Assembly (NCBI GenBank): GCA_017556765.1
Contig: JAFYME010000071.1
Span: 1-42,505, forward strand
Source of the DNA: Bacteroidales bacterium
GTDB taxonomy: Bacteria; Bacteroidota; Bacteroidia; Bacteroidales; UBA932
DNA length: 42,505 nt
Direction: 5' to 3'
The notes beneath the pieces were generated by a model, which was not told the origin of the DNA, did no database searches, and saw only the letters and a program-made list of their open reading frames with translations. Both the position numbers and the translations under genes were made by a program. Positions 7,486-16,689 of this stretch are shown piece by piece. Position 1 is the stretch's first letter. Each line of letters opens with the position of its first letter.

Positions 7486-7511
7486 CAAATATAATCAAAA
7501 TGCTAATTTTG
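7486..7511. promoter_or_regulatory. Divergent promoters of rsmE and the DUF5009 gene
   Basis: The minus strand reads TATATTTG at 7493-7486 for rsmE. The plus strand reads TAATTTTG at 7504-7511 for the gene at 7517. The plus element ends 5 nt before the ATG, so its transcript would be leaderless or nearly so. Confidence 0.55.
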
Positions 7512-7516
7512 TGACC

Positions 7517-8638
7517 ATGAAAAGATACATTGCTTTGGATGTGCTGCGCGGATTGACCGTGGCGCTGATGATTCTGGTGAATAATCCGGGAGCATGGGAC
7601 AGGATTTTCCCTCCTTTGAAACATGCCGCATGGGACGGATGCACCCCATGTGACCTTGTCTTTCCCTTCTTCCTTTTCTGTGTCGGAGTGTCCATGGCCT
7701 TTTCTCTGGCTAAATATGATTCTGTGACAAAAGAAGCATCTGCCAAGATCCTGAAAAGAGGACTTCTTCTATATCTGACAGGCCTTCTTCTGACAGCCTT
7801 CCCGTTCTATCCGGTATATGCGGATCCGGGCATGACCTTCTGGCAGAATTATGTCTATTGGCTTGACAGTCTGCGACTTACTGGTATTCTTTCGAGGATT
7901 GCGATGTGTTATGTACTGGGCTCGTTCATAGCTCTTTGGCTTCGTTCAGGCAAGAAGATCATGGGAGCAGTCGGGGTTCTCTGTGCTCTGCATGTGGGTC
8001 TTCTTCTCCTTTTCGCCGGTCCGGAAGGGGCATTCTCGCTGGAGGGAAACTTCGGCCGTGCGTTCGACAATGCGATCTTCGGTGAAAGTCATGTGTATCA
8101 TGGATATACGAATGCAGCGGGACAGGCCGTTCCGTTCGATCCCGAAGGCATATTCGGAGCTCTCACGGGCACATGCACCGTCCTTCTAGGTTTTCTCATC
8201 GGCGGGTTGATCCGTTCGTCGGAAGGCAGGCAGTACGAACTTGTGTCGAAGATATATACATGGGCGGCAGTGTCCCTCGCAGTGTCGATGATCATGAGCA
8301 TATGGATCCCGATCAACAAGTCGTTATGGTCGGCTTCGTATGTATTCCATGCCGGCGGATGGGCCATGCTTGTCCTCGCTTTCCTGATTTATCTCATAGA
8401 TATAAAAGGGATGGAAAAGCCGTTCTTCCCGTTCAAGGCTCTTGGAATGAACCCTCTGGCCATGTTCGTGTTCTCAGGAGTCCTTGCCAAGTCCCTTTCG
8501 TGTTTCCTCCATTGGGACAGCACGGTTATCTTTGGTGCAAATGAATGGACATCACTGCTTTACGCCGTCCTCTTCATGCTTGTTCATCTGGCTTTGGCCG
8601 TCCTCCTCTATAAGAAAAAGATATTCATAAAGCTCTGA
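7517..8638 (+). CDS. DUF5009/COG4299 multi-pass membrane protein (HGSNAT-like acyltransferase)
   Basis: 373 residues with about ten hydrophobic helices. The N-terminus LDVLRGLTVALMILVNNPG and the HAAWDGCTPCDLVFPFFLF segment (H36) are the hallmarks of the family related to human heparan-alpha-glucosaminide N-acetyltransferase. In that family a membrane histidine carries acetyl from cytoplasmic acetyl-CoA to an extracytoplasmic sugar. A role in acetylating a periplasmic glycan is inferred. A GTG two codons upstream (7511) overlaps the promoter element, so the ATG at 7517 is preferred. The next gene begins 2 nt after the stop. Confidence 0.88.
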   Translation: MKRYIALDVLRGLTVALMILVNNPGAWDRIFPPLKHAAWDGCTPCDLVFPFFLFCVGVSMAFSLAKYDSVTKEASAKILKRGLLLYLTGLLLTAFPFYPVYADPGMTFWQNYVYWLDSLRLTGILSRIAMCYVLGSFIALWLRSGKKIMGAVGVLCALHVGLLLLFAGPEGAFSLEGNFGRAFDNAIFGESHVYHGYTNAAGQAVPFDPEGIFGALTGTCTVLLGFLIGGLIRSSEGRQYELVSKIYTWAAVSLAVSMIMSIWIPINKSLWSASYVFHAGGWAMLVLAFLIYLIDIKGMEKPFFPFKALGMNPLAMFVFSGVLAKSLSCFLHWDSTVIFGANEWTSLLYAVLFMLVHLALAVLLYKKKIFIKL

Positions 8639-8640
8639 TA

Positions 8641-9132
8641 ATGTACATAGGACTCATATCGGATACACACGGGGTCTTCGACCCGCAGTTCAGGGAATTC
8701 TTCGCTCCGGTCGATCAGATCTGGCATGCCGGAGATTTCGGAGGAGGCATGGGCCTGGCGGAGGAAATCGCGAAGTTCAAGCCTCTGGTCGGAGTCGCGG
8801 GCAACTGTGACAATTACGACCTTCGCTTCACACACCCCATGCACCGCTTCTTCGAATGTGAGGGCATGAAGGTGCTGATGACCCATATCGGCGGCTACCC
8901 GGGACGCTATGACCCCAGGGCAAGAAAACTCATCGACGAATACAGGCCTGACATATTCATATGCGGTCATTCCCATATCCTGAAAGTCGTCCGTGACCCG
9001 AAGAGAAACATGCTGGTGATCAACCCCGGAGCGGCCGGAATCCAAGGCTTTCATGTAGTGAGAACCGCCTTACGATTTGTAATCAAAGACGGGCAGATTT
9101 CAGATATGGAATTGTTTGAACTTGATAGATAA
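8641..9132 (+). CDS. YfcE/MJ0936-family metallophosphoesterase
   Basis: 163 residues, a compact calcineurin-like phosphoesterase with the motif series SDTHG (about 7-11), HAGDFGG, GNCDNYD, THIGG and CGHSH, followed by NPGAAG. These supply the two-metal site. Relatives hydrolyse phosphodiesters in the cytoplasm; the physiological substrate is unknown. Two nucleotides separate it from the DUF5009 gene, so they are co-transcribed. Confidence 0.94.
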   Translation: MYIGLISDTHGVFDPQFREFFAPVDQIWHAGDFGGGMGLAEEIAKFKPLVGVAGNCDNYDLRFTHPMHRFFECEGMKVLMTHIGGYPGRYDPRARKLIDEYRPDIFICGHSHILKVVRDPKRNMLVINPGAAGIQGFHVVRTALRFVIKDGQISDMELFELDR

Positions 9133-9150
9133 GCGTTTTTAGGGGATAAA

Positions 9151-9182
9151 TTTGTAATTTACAAAACTCTGCTGTAACTTTG
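9151..9182 (+). promoter_or_regulatory. Promoter of the cysteine-rich lipoprotein gene
   Basis: TTTG at 9151-9154 and TAACTTTG at 9175-9182 are separated by 20 nt. The predicted leader is about 37 nt. Confidence 0.7.
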
Positions 9183-9223
9183 CCGAGTAGTGTTTTTTGT
9201 TTTACAAATTAATATTGGTGACC

Positions 9224-9445
9224 ATGAAAAAGGTATTTATGTCATTGGCAGTAGTTGCTGCTATGTTCGCTGCTGCTTCATGCGCATGCAACAACAATTC
9301 AGAGAAGGCAGTAGAGTGCACTGAGTGCGAGGGCTGCGACCAGGCTTGCGAGAAGGCAGATTCATGCTGCGCAACTGAGTGCTGCGACTCAACAAAGTGC
9401 GCACAGTGCGATAGCACATGCGTAGACTGCAACAAGGCTGAGTAA
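9224..9445 (+). CDS. Cysteine-rich small lipoprotein
   Basis: 73 residues from the ATG at 9224. The signal peptide MKKVFMSLAVVAAMFAAAS ends at C20 in an AAASC lipobox. The mature part of about 54 residues has 14 cysteines counting the lipidated one, in CxxC, CC and CxxxC arrangements separated by Glu, Asp, Ser and Lys (ECTECEGC, SCCATECC, KCAQC). It is strongly acidic. Such spacing suggests metal binding or several disulfides on the cell surface or periplasmic face. It stands alone with its own promoter and terminator, so it may be well expressed. I do not recognise a family. Confidence 0.88.
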   Translation: MKKVFMSLAVVAAMFAAASCACNNNSEKAVECTECEGCDQACEKADSCCATECCDSTKCAQCDSTCVDCNKAE

Positions 9446-9463
9446 TTTTAGTCTGGTTGACAA

Positions 9464-9525
9464 TGACGGCCCCGGCCGTCCTGTGAGATATTGTCCCCCG
9501 AAAGGTGGAGCAATATCTTTTTTTT
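9464..9525 (+). terminator. Double-hairpin intrinsic terminator after the Cys-rich gene
   Basis: GACGG..CCGTC at about 9465-9480 is followed by a longer stem, GATATTG..CAATATC with inner C/G pairs, at 9487-9517. This ends in a run of eight T. Clear intrinsic terminator. Confidence 0.85.
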
Positions 9526-9526
9526 G

Positions 9527-9534
9527 TAAATTTG
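9527..9534 (+). promoter_or_regulatory. -7 element of the C10 peptidase gene
   Basis: TAAATTTG lies right after the terminator T-run, 18 nt before the ATG at 9553. Confidence 0.55.
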
Positions 9535-9552
9535 GACGCTAAACTATATGAA

Positions 9553-11367
9553 ATGAACAAACTTACGCTGTTTTTTCTCTTCGCTTTCCTCCCCATCTTC
9601 ATGACGGCAAGAGAGATCCCTCGTGATAAGGCGCTGAAGATCGCGGAAGATTTTCTTTCGCCCCAAATGAAGACCAGGTCTTTGCAGGAACCGGATCTGA
9701 AGATGGTCTATGACGGATCGTCGCATGATACACGTTCTTCTGACCATCCCGCATTTTATGCCTTTGATAATATTGCAGGTCCAGGATTCGTCATTGTTGC
9801 GGGAGAAGATTCCGTTAGACCGATTCTGGGATATTCTTTTGATAATGAATTCATTGCAGAAGACATTCCGGCAAATATCAGGCATTGGTTTGCAGACATC
9901 AGTGATGAAATATACCATATAAGAACCATGTCTCGTGCATCTGTGGAATCGTCTGCTGAACCAGAGACGGGAGAAGTCGTGCTTCTGTATGACACTGCTG
10001 CTTGGGATCAGGAAGACCCCTATAATTCCATGTGTCCTATGGATGGCGACAGACGTTCGGCTGTCGGCTGTCTGGCTACGGCGACAGCTATCGTGATGAG
10101 ACATCGTCAATGGCCGGAAAAAGGTCTGGGAACCATTCCGGGATATGAATCGCAGAACGGAATAAAGATACCGTCCATAAGTCTTGGGCATGAATACGAT
10201 TGGGAGAACATGCCTCTGAATCCTCCTTATACGGATGAACAGGTGGAGAATATCGCCAGATTGATGGCGGAATGTGGAGCGATGATAGAATCTGATTATT
10301 CTGCGACGGGTACATCTTCATATTTAAAATTGCTCATTGAGCCTCTCAGATTTCATATGGATTATGATGCGAGCATGGTCAAGCGCAATAGGAAGTCATA
10401 TCGTGATGATGAATGGCACATGATGCTTAAAAGTGAGTTGGAGACAAACGGGCCTATGATATACGGAGGTGAACCGGAAACAGGAAATGGCCACGCTTTT
10501 GTTCTGGACGGATATACCTCGGCGGATTATTACAGTGTCAATTGGGGCTGGGGAGGCAGCTGCAACGGATTTTATGCTCTTGAAGCCATGAATCCGACAT
10601 GGATAGGCGTGGGAGTGTCTGAAGGAGGATTTAATAGAAACCAGACTGCTCTTTTCAATGTAAAGAAGAATGAAGGAGGCTCGCCGGAACTGGATTTTGT
10701 GTATACATACGGATCAAGGGACGGCCATACATATTTGGGCCTGACTACGTCTTCGTCTGTGTTCGAGCCGGGAGTCCCTTTTACGCTCTCAGCAGGAGTG
10801 ATCTATAATTATACCAAACACTATGATTACAGCGGTCCTCTGCGAATCGTGGTTTTGGACAAGGATGGTGATATGAAGGAGGTGCTTTATGAGGTGGATG
10901 TTGAGTTGAAGGATGCACTTACCGGAAGCCGCACTACTTATTTTGCCATACATGATCTTGAAGTGACCTTTACCAAGCCGTTGGCTGTCGGTGATCATGT
11001 GGCCTGTCAGGTATATGATAAGGCAAGATACGGTTGGGTGAAAGTGCTGGGTGCCATATATGGTCCCGCTGTGGAACCTCCACAGGATGTGATTCATTTA
11101 TGTGACGAACTTACAATAGGGGAGACGACGACATTTTCATACGACAGGACGACGGGAATGATAACGATGACAGTCAAGGATGGAGTCGATGTCAGTCTCT
11201 CTGATGATGCGGGCAATAATGTAGGTACGGTGATGGTAAAGGAGGGCAATGATGTGGAAATCAGCACGTTTGACCTCGCCTCCGGGCGTTATGAAATTGT
11301 TTTGACAAAGTCCTTTGAAAGGAAGGTGCTGTCGTTTGTAGTCGGACATTCGGAAAAGGAGGAATGA
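9553..11367 (+). CDS. Secreted C10-family cysteine protease (streptopain/SpeB-like)
   Basis: 604 residues from the ATG at 9553, whose first 19 residues form a signal peptide. A Spi-type propeptide follows (REIPRDKALKIAEDFL to about 125). The catalytic domain has AAWDQEDPYN (oxyanion Q153), AVGCLATATA (nucleophile C173) and GHAFVLDGY (H314), then SVNWGWGG. After residue 365 come about 240 residues with beta-sandwich character. C10 enzymes are made as zymogens and cleave host or competitor proteins. The gene end overlaps the next ORF by 4 nt, so the BACON lipoprotein is co-produced. Confidence 0.95.
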   Translation: MNKLTLFFLFAFLPIFMTAREIPRDKALKIAEDFLSPQMKTRSLQEPDLKMVYDGSSHDTRSSDHPAFYAFDNIAGPGFVIVAGEDSVRPILGYSFDNEFIAEDIPANIRHWFADISDEIYHIRTMSRASVESSAEPETGEVVLLYDTAAWDQEDPYNSMCPMDGDRRSAVGCLATATAIVMRHRQWPEKGLGTIPGYESQNGIKIPSISLGHEYDWENMPLNPPYTDEQVENIARLMAECGAMIESDYSATGTSSYLKLLIEPLRFHMDYDASMVKRNRKSYRDDEWHMMLKSELETNGPMIYGGEPETGNGHAFVLDGYTSADYYSVNWGWGGSCNGFYALEAMNPTWIGVGVSEGGFNRNQTALFNVKKNEGGSPELDFVYTYGSRDGHTYLGLTTSSSVFEPGVPFTLSAGVIYNYTKHYDYSGPLRIVVLDKDGDMKEVLYEVDVELKDALTGSRTTYFAIHDLEVTFTKPLAVGDHVACQVYDKARYGWVKVLGAIYGPAVEPPQDVIHLCDELTIGETTTFSYDRTTGMITMTVKDGVDVSLSDDAGNNVGTVMVKEGNDVEISTFDLASGRYEIVLTKSFERKVLSFVVGHSEKEE

Positions 11368-12542
11368 ACATGAAGAACTGGAAATTACTACTGTTGATGC
11401 TCCTCTTTATATGTTGCGACAGGCCAGAGCCAGAACCAGAACCTGTCCTTCCGGAAAATGTGTTTTCCATTTCGGAGACAGAATATGTTATTTCAGAGGA
11501 AGGAGGCGTTCTGGAAGTCGAGCTGGAGCACAGTGAGGACTATGAGGTTGAGGTACATAAGGACAATCGTTACTGGATAAAGCAGGTTGTGTCAAGAGCT
11601 GAGATGTCCGCCTTATTGTTTCAGATAGAACCGAATGATGATGTCGTTTCGCGACAGGGACAGATACTTGTCCGCCCTGTTTCGCAGGATACGACCATAG
11701 TTGTGACGGTGACCCAGATGCAGCATGATGCCATTATATTGTCTCCGTCGAAACATGAAGTGGAGGCGTCCGGTGACAGGATACAGGTGAAGATGAAAGC
11801 CAATGTAATGGTGAAGGTCGAGATTCCTGCAGATGCTTCAGATTGGATTACATCTGTCGAAACAAGGGCGTTAGAGGAAAAAATGTTTACCTTTGAAGTC
11901 GCGTCGAATCCGGAGTATGCCAAGCGTACGGCTGAGCTTACTTTTGTTTCTGTTGATGACGAAAGTCTCTGTCAGAAGATTACTGTCATACAGGCAGGCA
12001 GGAGGGATGTCATGATGTTGGAGGATGAGGAAATCGATGTTCCAGGAGAGGGAGGCGAGATCACTATAGCTTTCAGTCACGAGGGCATTGAGTATGATGT
12101 TGCGGTCAGAGGTGCGGCATCAGGATGGATTCATGAAATCGATACCAGGTCAGCGGAGCTGGTTACTGACAGGCATGTGTTCAGTATCCTGCCAAATCCT
12201 GATCAGACTGAAAGGACAGGTAGAATTTGCTTTGTATCAAAAGCTAGTGGACAGCAGCTTGAACTAGTTGTGAATCAGGGTTTTATTGTGAGAAGGCACG
12301 CTCTGAGGATCGTGCATGAAAAGGAAAAGTTTGAAATGCCGCAGATAGAAGGTACAATACTGTCCGGTGTGGTTACATGGGGCGATGGCCTGCAGGTGGA
12401 TTACTCACATGGATTGTCACATGATTATTACAGCAATGATGAGCGTGTGATTGAGCTTGTCCTTGAGGCAAAGATTGATGTCAGCGCTGTGACATTTGAA
12501 AACATAGAAGGTATAAATGAAATAGATTTGTCGAGATTTTGA
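11364..12542 (+). CDS. BACON-domain lipoprotein
   Basis: 392 residues. The signal peptide ends in LLFICC, giving a lipidated C17 or C18, followed by an EPEPEP linker. Three repeats of about 85-95 residues follow (about 35-115, 120-205, 210-300) with BACON features: SEEGGVLEVELEHSEDYEVEV, W-I at the strand turn, and endings such as ITVIQAG and LELVVNQG. The last 90 residues form a different domain. BACON domains are beta-sandwiches on Bacteroidota surface proteins, thought to bind carbohydrate or mucin. The ATGA overlap with the protease gene implies coupling; a surface partner or an inhibitor of the protease are both open. Confidence 0.9.
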   Translation: MNMKNWKLLLLMLLFICCDRPEPEPEPVLPENVFSISETEYVISEEGGVLEVELEHSEDYEVEVHKDNRYWIKQVVSRAEMSALLFQIEPNDDVVSRQGQILVRPVSQDTTIVVTVTQMQHDAIILSPSKHEVEASGDRIQVKMKANVMVKVEIPADASDWITSVETRALEEKMFTFEVASNPEYAKRTAELTFVSVDDESLCQKITVIQAGRRDVMMLEDEEIDVPGEGGEITIAFSHEGIEYDVAVRGAASGWIHEIDTRSAELVTDRHVFSILPNPDQTERTGRICFVSKASGQQLELVVNQGFIVRRHALRIVHEKEKFEMPQIEGTILSGVVTWGDGLQVDYSHGLSHDYYSNDERVIELVLEAKIDVSAVTFENIEGINEIDLSRF

Positions 12543-12544
12543 TT

Positions 12545-13933
12545 ATGGCGACGGTAAAGACAAAGACGGTGTGGTTCTGCAAGGCATGCGGAAACGAGAG
12601 TCCGAAGTGGATGGGAAGATGCCCTGCGTGCGGGGAGTGGAATACTAGGGTCGAGGAGACTGTGGCGACGGGAAAGAAGGGTCCGGCGGCAGCGGCTGTG
12701 TCGGTGCCGGGTTCGGGCCATAAGCCCATGCCGTTGTCAGACATCGATTCGTCTGTAGAGAACAGGATATCGCTCAACAACGGGGAGATCGACAGGATTC
12801 TCGGCGGAGGCCTGGTCGAGGGATCCCTTGTGCTGATAGGCGGAGAACCGGGCATAGGAAAGTCGACTCTGTCGCTCCAGATTCCTCTTCATTGTTCAAA
12901 TCTGAAGACTCTTTATGTGACGGGAGAGGAGAGCGCGAAGCAGGTCAAGCTGCGTGCGGCAAGAATCGGAGGTGATTGCTCTAACTGTTTGATTTACAGT
13001 GAGACACTGATGGAGAATATCATCGCTGAAGCCCGCGGAATCATGCCTGACCTTATGGTCGTGGACTCGGTTCAGACGATGTTTTCGCAGAATGTGGAGT
13101 CTTCTCCGGGCTCTGTGACTCAGATCAAGGAGACCGCCGCGATGCTCCTGCGTTTTGCAAAGGAGACCGGCGTGCCTGTGATCCTGATCGGCCATATCAC
13201 CAAGGAGGGAAGCATCGCGGGACCGAAGATCCTGGAACATATTGTCGACGTCGTGCTTCAGTTCGAGGGGGATAACAGAGGTACATACCGTCTTCTCAGA
13301 AGCATAAAGAACCGCTTCGGATCGACTTCTGAACTTGCCGTGTTCGAGATGACCGGAAAGGGCCTCAGGGAGGTGAGCAATCCGTCGGAGATGCTTATCC
13401 CGATGCATGAGGAAGGCCTCAGCGGAGTGGCTGTGAGCGCGATGCTGGACGGCACGAGACCGTTCCTGATCGAGGTGCAGGCTCTTGTGAGCTCGGCCGC
13501 TTATGGAACCCCACAGAGAAGTGCGACAGGTTTTGATGTACGTAGATTGAACATGCTGCTTGCGGTTCTAGAAAAGAGAGCCGGATTCAAGCTCGGGGTA
13601 AAGGACGTCTTCCTGAACATGGCCGGAGGACTCAAGGTCAGCGACCCCGCATGTGACCTTGCCGTGATTTCGGCAGTGCTTTCTTCAAACTTTGATTTCG
13701 CTATCCCGGCCGACGTATGCTTTGCCGGGGAGATCGGCCTCAGCGGAGAGATCCGTCCTGTGGCCCAGACCGACAGACGCATAATCGAGGCTGCGCGTCT
13801 GGGATTCAGACGCATATTCGTGTCAAGCTTCAGTAGCCTTGAAGGTCTTGCAGGTCAGGGAGTTAACGGTATAGAAGTCGTGAAGGTGGCTGATGTGCCT
13901 TCTCTCTGCCGCACTTTGTTCAAGGGCAATTAG
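12545..13933 (+). CDS. radA: DNA repair protein RadA
   Basis: 462 residues from the ATG at 12545. The zinc finger is C12-x2-C15, C26-x2-C29. A RecA-like ATPase follows with Walker A GEPGIGKST (about 100-108), Walker B LMVVDS, and the RadA-specific KNRFG at 255-259. The C-terminal Lon-like domain follows. RadA drives branch migration of recombination intermediates. The stop codon interlocks with that of dacB on the other strand. Confidence 0.97.
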   Translation: MATVKTKTVWFCKACGNESPKWMGRCPACGEWNTRVEETVATGKKGPAAAAVSVPGSGHKPMPLSDIDSSVENRISLNNGEIDRILGGGLVEGSLVLIGGEPGIGKSTLSLQIPLHCSNLKTLYVTGEESAKQVKLRAARIGGDCSNCLIYSETLMENIIAEARGIMPDLMVVDSVQTMFSQNVESSPGSVTQIKETAAMLLRFAKETGVPVILIGHITKEGSIAGPKILEHIVDVVLQFEGDNRGTYRLLRSIKNRFGSTSELAVFEMTGKGLREVSNPSEMLIPMHEEGLSGVAVSAMLDGTRPFLIEVQALVSSAAYGTPQRSATGFDVRRLNMLLAVLEKRAGFKLGVKDVFLNMAGGLKVSDPACDLAVISAVLSSNFDFAIPADVCFAGEIGLSGEIRPVAQTDRRIIEAARLGFRRIFVSSFSSLEGLAGQGVNGIEVVKVADVPSLCRTLFKGN

Positions 13934-15420
13934 TTGGCCTCGGCCAATGCTGTCATGATCTTGTCCAGCAGCGATCTGGTCTTCCATGTCGGAGCTGTGC
14001 AGTTGTTGACCATCAATGAGAATATGATGGTGTCTTCCTTGCATCCTTCTGTCGGGATGATGTAACCGCTGTAGCAACGGACTCCGTTCATCGATCCGCT
14101 CTTGACCTTTATCCTTGCCTTCATTTCGGCAGGGCTGTTCTTCATGTTGCCGGCGAGGGTTCCATGCGATCCCGGAGAGGGGAGAGTCGCCACGAAATCT
14201 TCGAAGCATGGCGAGCTCATCATGGCCTGAAGGAAGCTGCAGATGAAGTCTGAAGACACATAATTCTGTCGTGAAAGTCCGCTTCCGTCGGCTATCTGGA
14301 TGCCTGTGGAAACCTTGATATTCAATCCTTTAAGCACGTCGTTCACAGCGACGTAAGTCGAGTCGTAGCAGGCGCTTCCCTTGCGTGACAGGCCTATGGT
14401 CCTGAACAATGTCTCCGCAAAGAGGTTGTTGCTGGCGTGGTTCGTCTCGAAGGCAATTCTTTTGAGCGAAGGCGACGAAGTCGAGCCGAGGGTCTTCAAT
14501 GCTCCGGCCGGCTCCTTCTGCGCATGGCAGAGTCTGAAATCGGCAGGACCTTCCGATGTGATCCCATGTCCCTTGAGGTAGTCGGCGAAGTAGCTTGCGC
14601 ATGTGTATTCCGGGAACTTGTTGCTGCAGTCGACTCTTTTCTTCGCCCTGTCGACTCCGAATGTGCCGCGGATCTCCGCTATCGGGGCGAGGTCGCTTGC
14701 GTACATGTAGAGCTGGTCTCCTGTACCTGCCTTTCCTGTCTCGCAGTCATATCTGAATTCCATCCATGGGGCTTGCGGGTAGCTCGGGGATATGTTTACA
14801 GGGTCTCCGACCTTTGCGCCGGGGCTTGCCATGAATGACTGAACGTTCTCATAAAACATCAATCCGGTGGCGCCTGCACCATAATATGTGCCTATGTCGC
14901 TCCATAGCCATGACGGGTGCTCCGGCATGCCCTCGAAGGCCCTTCCGTCTCCTATGATCCTGCCTTCAATGCGTCTGATGCCTGCGTCACGGATTAACTT
15001 TTCCCATTGTCCGAATGTCTTTTCGAGCGATACGGCGATCGAGTCCTTCGAGCCGAGGGTAGGGTCTGCGCCGCCGACAATGTAGATGTTTCCATGAAGC
15101 ACGCCGTTGCTGATTGTGCCGTCATGAGCGATCGATGTCTTGAACCTGTAGTCGCTTCCGAGGACATGCAGGGCTGCGCCTGTCGAAATGAGCTTCATGT
15201 TTGAGGCCGGCATGAGCATGTTGTCGGCGTCGATGTCCACAAGGGTCTTTCCGTCACCGGTTCTGGCGCAGAAGCTTATCACGGCTTCGGACAATGCGGG
15301 GTCGGCCGCAACGGCTTCGGCGGCAGCCTGAAGGCCGGCGGCTTTGGTATGGATGCTGCTCTGGGCTGAAGCTGCTATTGATATGGCAGCCAATATGATT
15401 GTTGACAGGATTCTCTTCAT
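13930..15420 (-). CDS. dacB: D-alanyl-D-alanine carboxypeptidase/endopeptidase (PBP4, peptidase S13)
   Basis: 496 residues with a signal peptide (MKRILSTIILAAISIAASAQ). Active-site motifs are S73-NM-K76 in MPASNMKLIST, SNN in the NHASNNLFAE segment, and KSGS near 440. The S13 insertion domain between SxxK and SxN is present. It trims or cleaves peptidoglycan cross-links in the periplasm. Convergent with radA: the TAA at 13932-13930 lies within 4 bp of the radA TAG at 13931-13933, leaving no room for a terminator between them. Confidence 0.95.
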   Translation of the reverse strand: MKRILSTIILAAISIAASAQSSIHTKAAGLQAAAEAVAADPALSEAVISFCARTGDGKTLVDIDADNMLMPASNMKLISTGAALHVLGSDYRFKTSIAHDGTISNGVLHGNIYIVGGADPTLGSKDSIAVSLEKTFGQWEKLIRDAGIRRIEGRIIGDGRAFEGMPEHPSWLWSDIGTYYGAGATGLMFYENVQSFMASPGAKVGDPVNISPSYPQAPWMEFRYDCETGKAGTGDQLYMYASDLAPIAEIRGTFGVDRAKKRVDCSNKFPEYTCASYFADYLKGHGITSEGPADFRLCHAQKEPAGALKTLGSTSSPSLKRIAFETNHASNNLFAETLFRTIGLSRKGSACYDSTYVAVNDVLKGLNIKVSTGIQIADGSGLSRQNYVSSDFICSFLQAMMSSPCFEDFVATLPSPGSHGTLAGNMKNSPAEMKARIKVKSGSMNGVRCYSGYIIPTEGCKEDTIIFSLMVNNCTAPTWKTRSLLDKIMTALAEAN

Positions 15421-15440
15421 TGCTGTATGTTGTTGATTGA

Positions 15441-15490
15441 CAAAAATAATATTTTTTATGCAAAGGGTTCGTGATTTATGTTTAACTTTG
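15441..15490. promoter_or_regulatory. Divergent promoters of dacB and galE
   Basis: The minus strand reads TATTTTTG at 15448-15441 for dacB. The plus strand reads TAACTTTG at 15483-15490 for galE, 26 nt before its ATG. Confidence 0.6.
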
Positions 15491-15516
15491 TCAGATTAGT
15501 GAAAAAATAAATTAGT

Positions 15517-16569
15517 ATGGCAAAGAGAGTCCTTGTTTCCGGAGGAGCCGGATATATCGGCAGTCATGTTACGGTCGAGTTGATCGAGGCTGGTTTTGAT
15601 GTCGTTGTGGCTGACAACATGTCCAATTGCGACATGACATGTTTCGAGGGAGTGAAGAAGATCACAGGAAGGGATGATATTCCTTTCGAGCAGATCGATT
15701 GCTGCGATGCCGCTCTGGTGGAGAAACTTTTCACTGATTACAAGATCGATGCAGTCATCCATTTCGCTGCGTTCAAGGCTGTGGGTGAGTCAGTTGCGGA
15801 GCCTATCATGTATTATAGGAACAACCTCGTGTCATTCCTGAACATACTCGAGTCTGCAAAGAAGCATGGCGGTTGCAATGTGCTTTTTTCGTCTTCCGCT
15901 ACCGTTTATGGAGAGGCTGAAGAGCTCCCTGTGACAGAGACAACGCCTCGTATGCCTGCAACGTCACCATATGGAAATACAAAGCAGATGTGCGAGGATA
16001 TCCTTCGTGACGTCGTGCTTGCGACTGCGGGATATGATGGAGCAGACGGCCAGGGCCCTGTCAAAGGTATTGCCCTGCGCTACTTCAATCCAATTGGCGC
16101 GCATCCGTCAGCCCTAATCGGCGAGCTTCCGCGTGGAGTTCCGAACAATCTCGTGCCATTCATCACCCAGACAGCGATCGGCAAAAGAGAGTGCCTGAGC
16201 ATCTTCGGAAATGACTATCCGACCGAGGACGGTACATGTCTGCGCGACTATATAGATGTGGTCGATCTTGCCAAGGCTCATGTGGCAGCCGTGTCAAGGA
16301 TGACCGAGGGCAAGATGAAGCAGGATTACGAAATATTCAACATCGGAACCGGTCGTCCGGTGTCTGTTTATGAACTCGTTACAACCTTCGAGAAAGTTAA
16401 CGGAGTCAAGCTGAACTACAAGTTTGTGGACCGTCGTCCGGGAGACGTCATGGCCATCTGGGCCGACACACAGCTTGCCAACGACGAGCTCGGCTGGAAA
16501 GCCGGCCGCTCGGTCGAGGAAACCCTCGCCTCAGCCTGGGCCTGGGAGAAACACCTCGCCGGCAAATAG
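15517..16569 (+). CDS. galE: UDP-glucose 4-epimerase
   Basis: 350 residues, a short-chain dehydrogenase-type epimerase. The NAD-binding motif GGAGYIGSH lies at 9-17. The catalytic SSSATVYG and Y152-x3-K156 follow, with RYFNPIGAHPS and the C-terminal RRPGDV. It interconverts UDP-glucose and UDP-galactose, feeding surface glycans and galactose use. It has its own promoter; its 3' end borders the repeat region. Confidence 0.96.
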   Translation: MAKRVLVSGGAGYIGSHVTVELIEAGFDVVVADNMSNCDMTCFEGVKKITGRDDIPFEQIDCCDAALVEKLFTDYKIDAVIHFAAFKAVGESVAEPIMYYRNNLVSFLNILESAKKHGGCNVLFSSSATVYGEAEELPVTETTPRMPATSPYGNTKQMCEDILRDVVLATAGYDGADGQGPVKGIALRYFNPIGAHPSALIGELPRGVPNNLVPFITQTAIGKRECLSIFGNDYPTEDGTCLRDYIDVVDLAKAHVAAVSRMTEGKMKQDYEIFNIGTGRPVSVYELVTTFEKVNGVKLNYKFVDRRPGDVMAIWADTQLANDELGWKAGRSVEETLASAWAWEKHLAGK

Positions 16570-16611
16570 TCCTCTGGCTGATTCATACGACTTTCATACG
16601 ACCGGCTATGT

Positions 16612-16680
16612 GACAGCTCAAGCGACTGACCAAATGCTTGGTCAAGCGACTGGCCAAGCTACTGGTCATATGCCTGGTCC
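16612..16680 (+). repeat. Short GACC/GGTC palindromes and degenerate repeats after galE
   Basis: GACCAAATGCTTGGTC is a near-perfect palindrome. CAAGCGACTG(A/G)CCAA occurs twice about 24 nt apart, followed by two more ACTGGTC/CCTGGTC half-sites. It may act as the galE transcript end or be part of the neighbouring repeat region. No gene is seen in 16570-16835. Confidence 0.55.
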
Positions 16681-16689
16681 ATACAAGCC

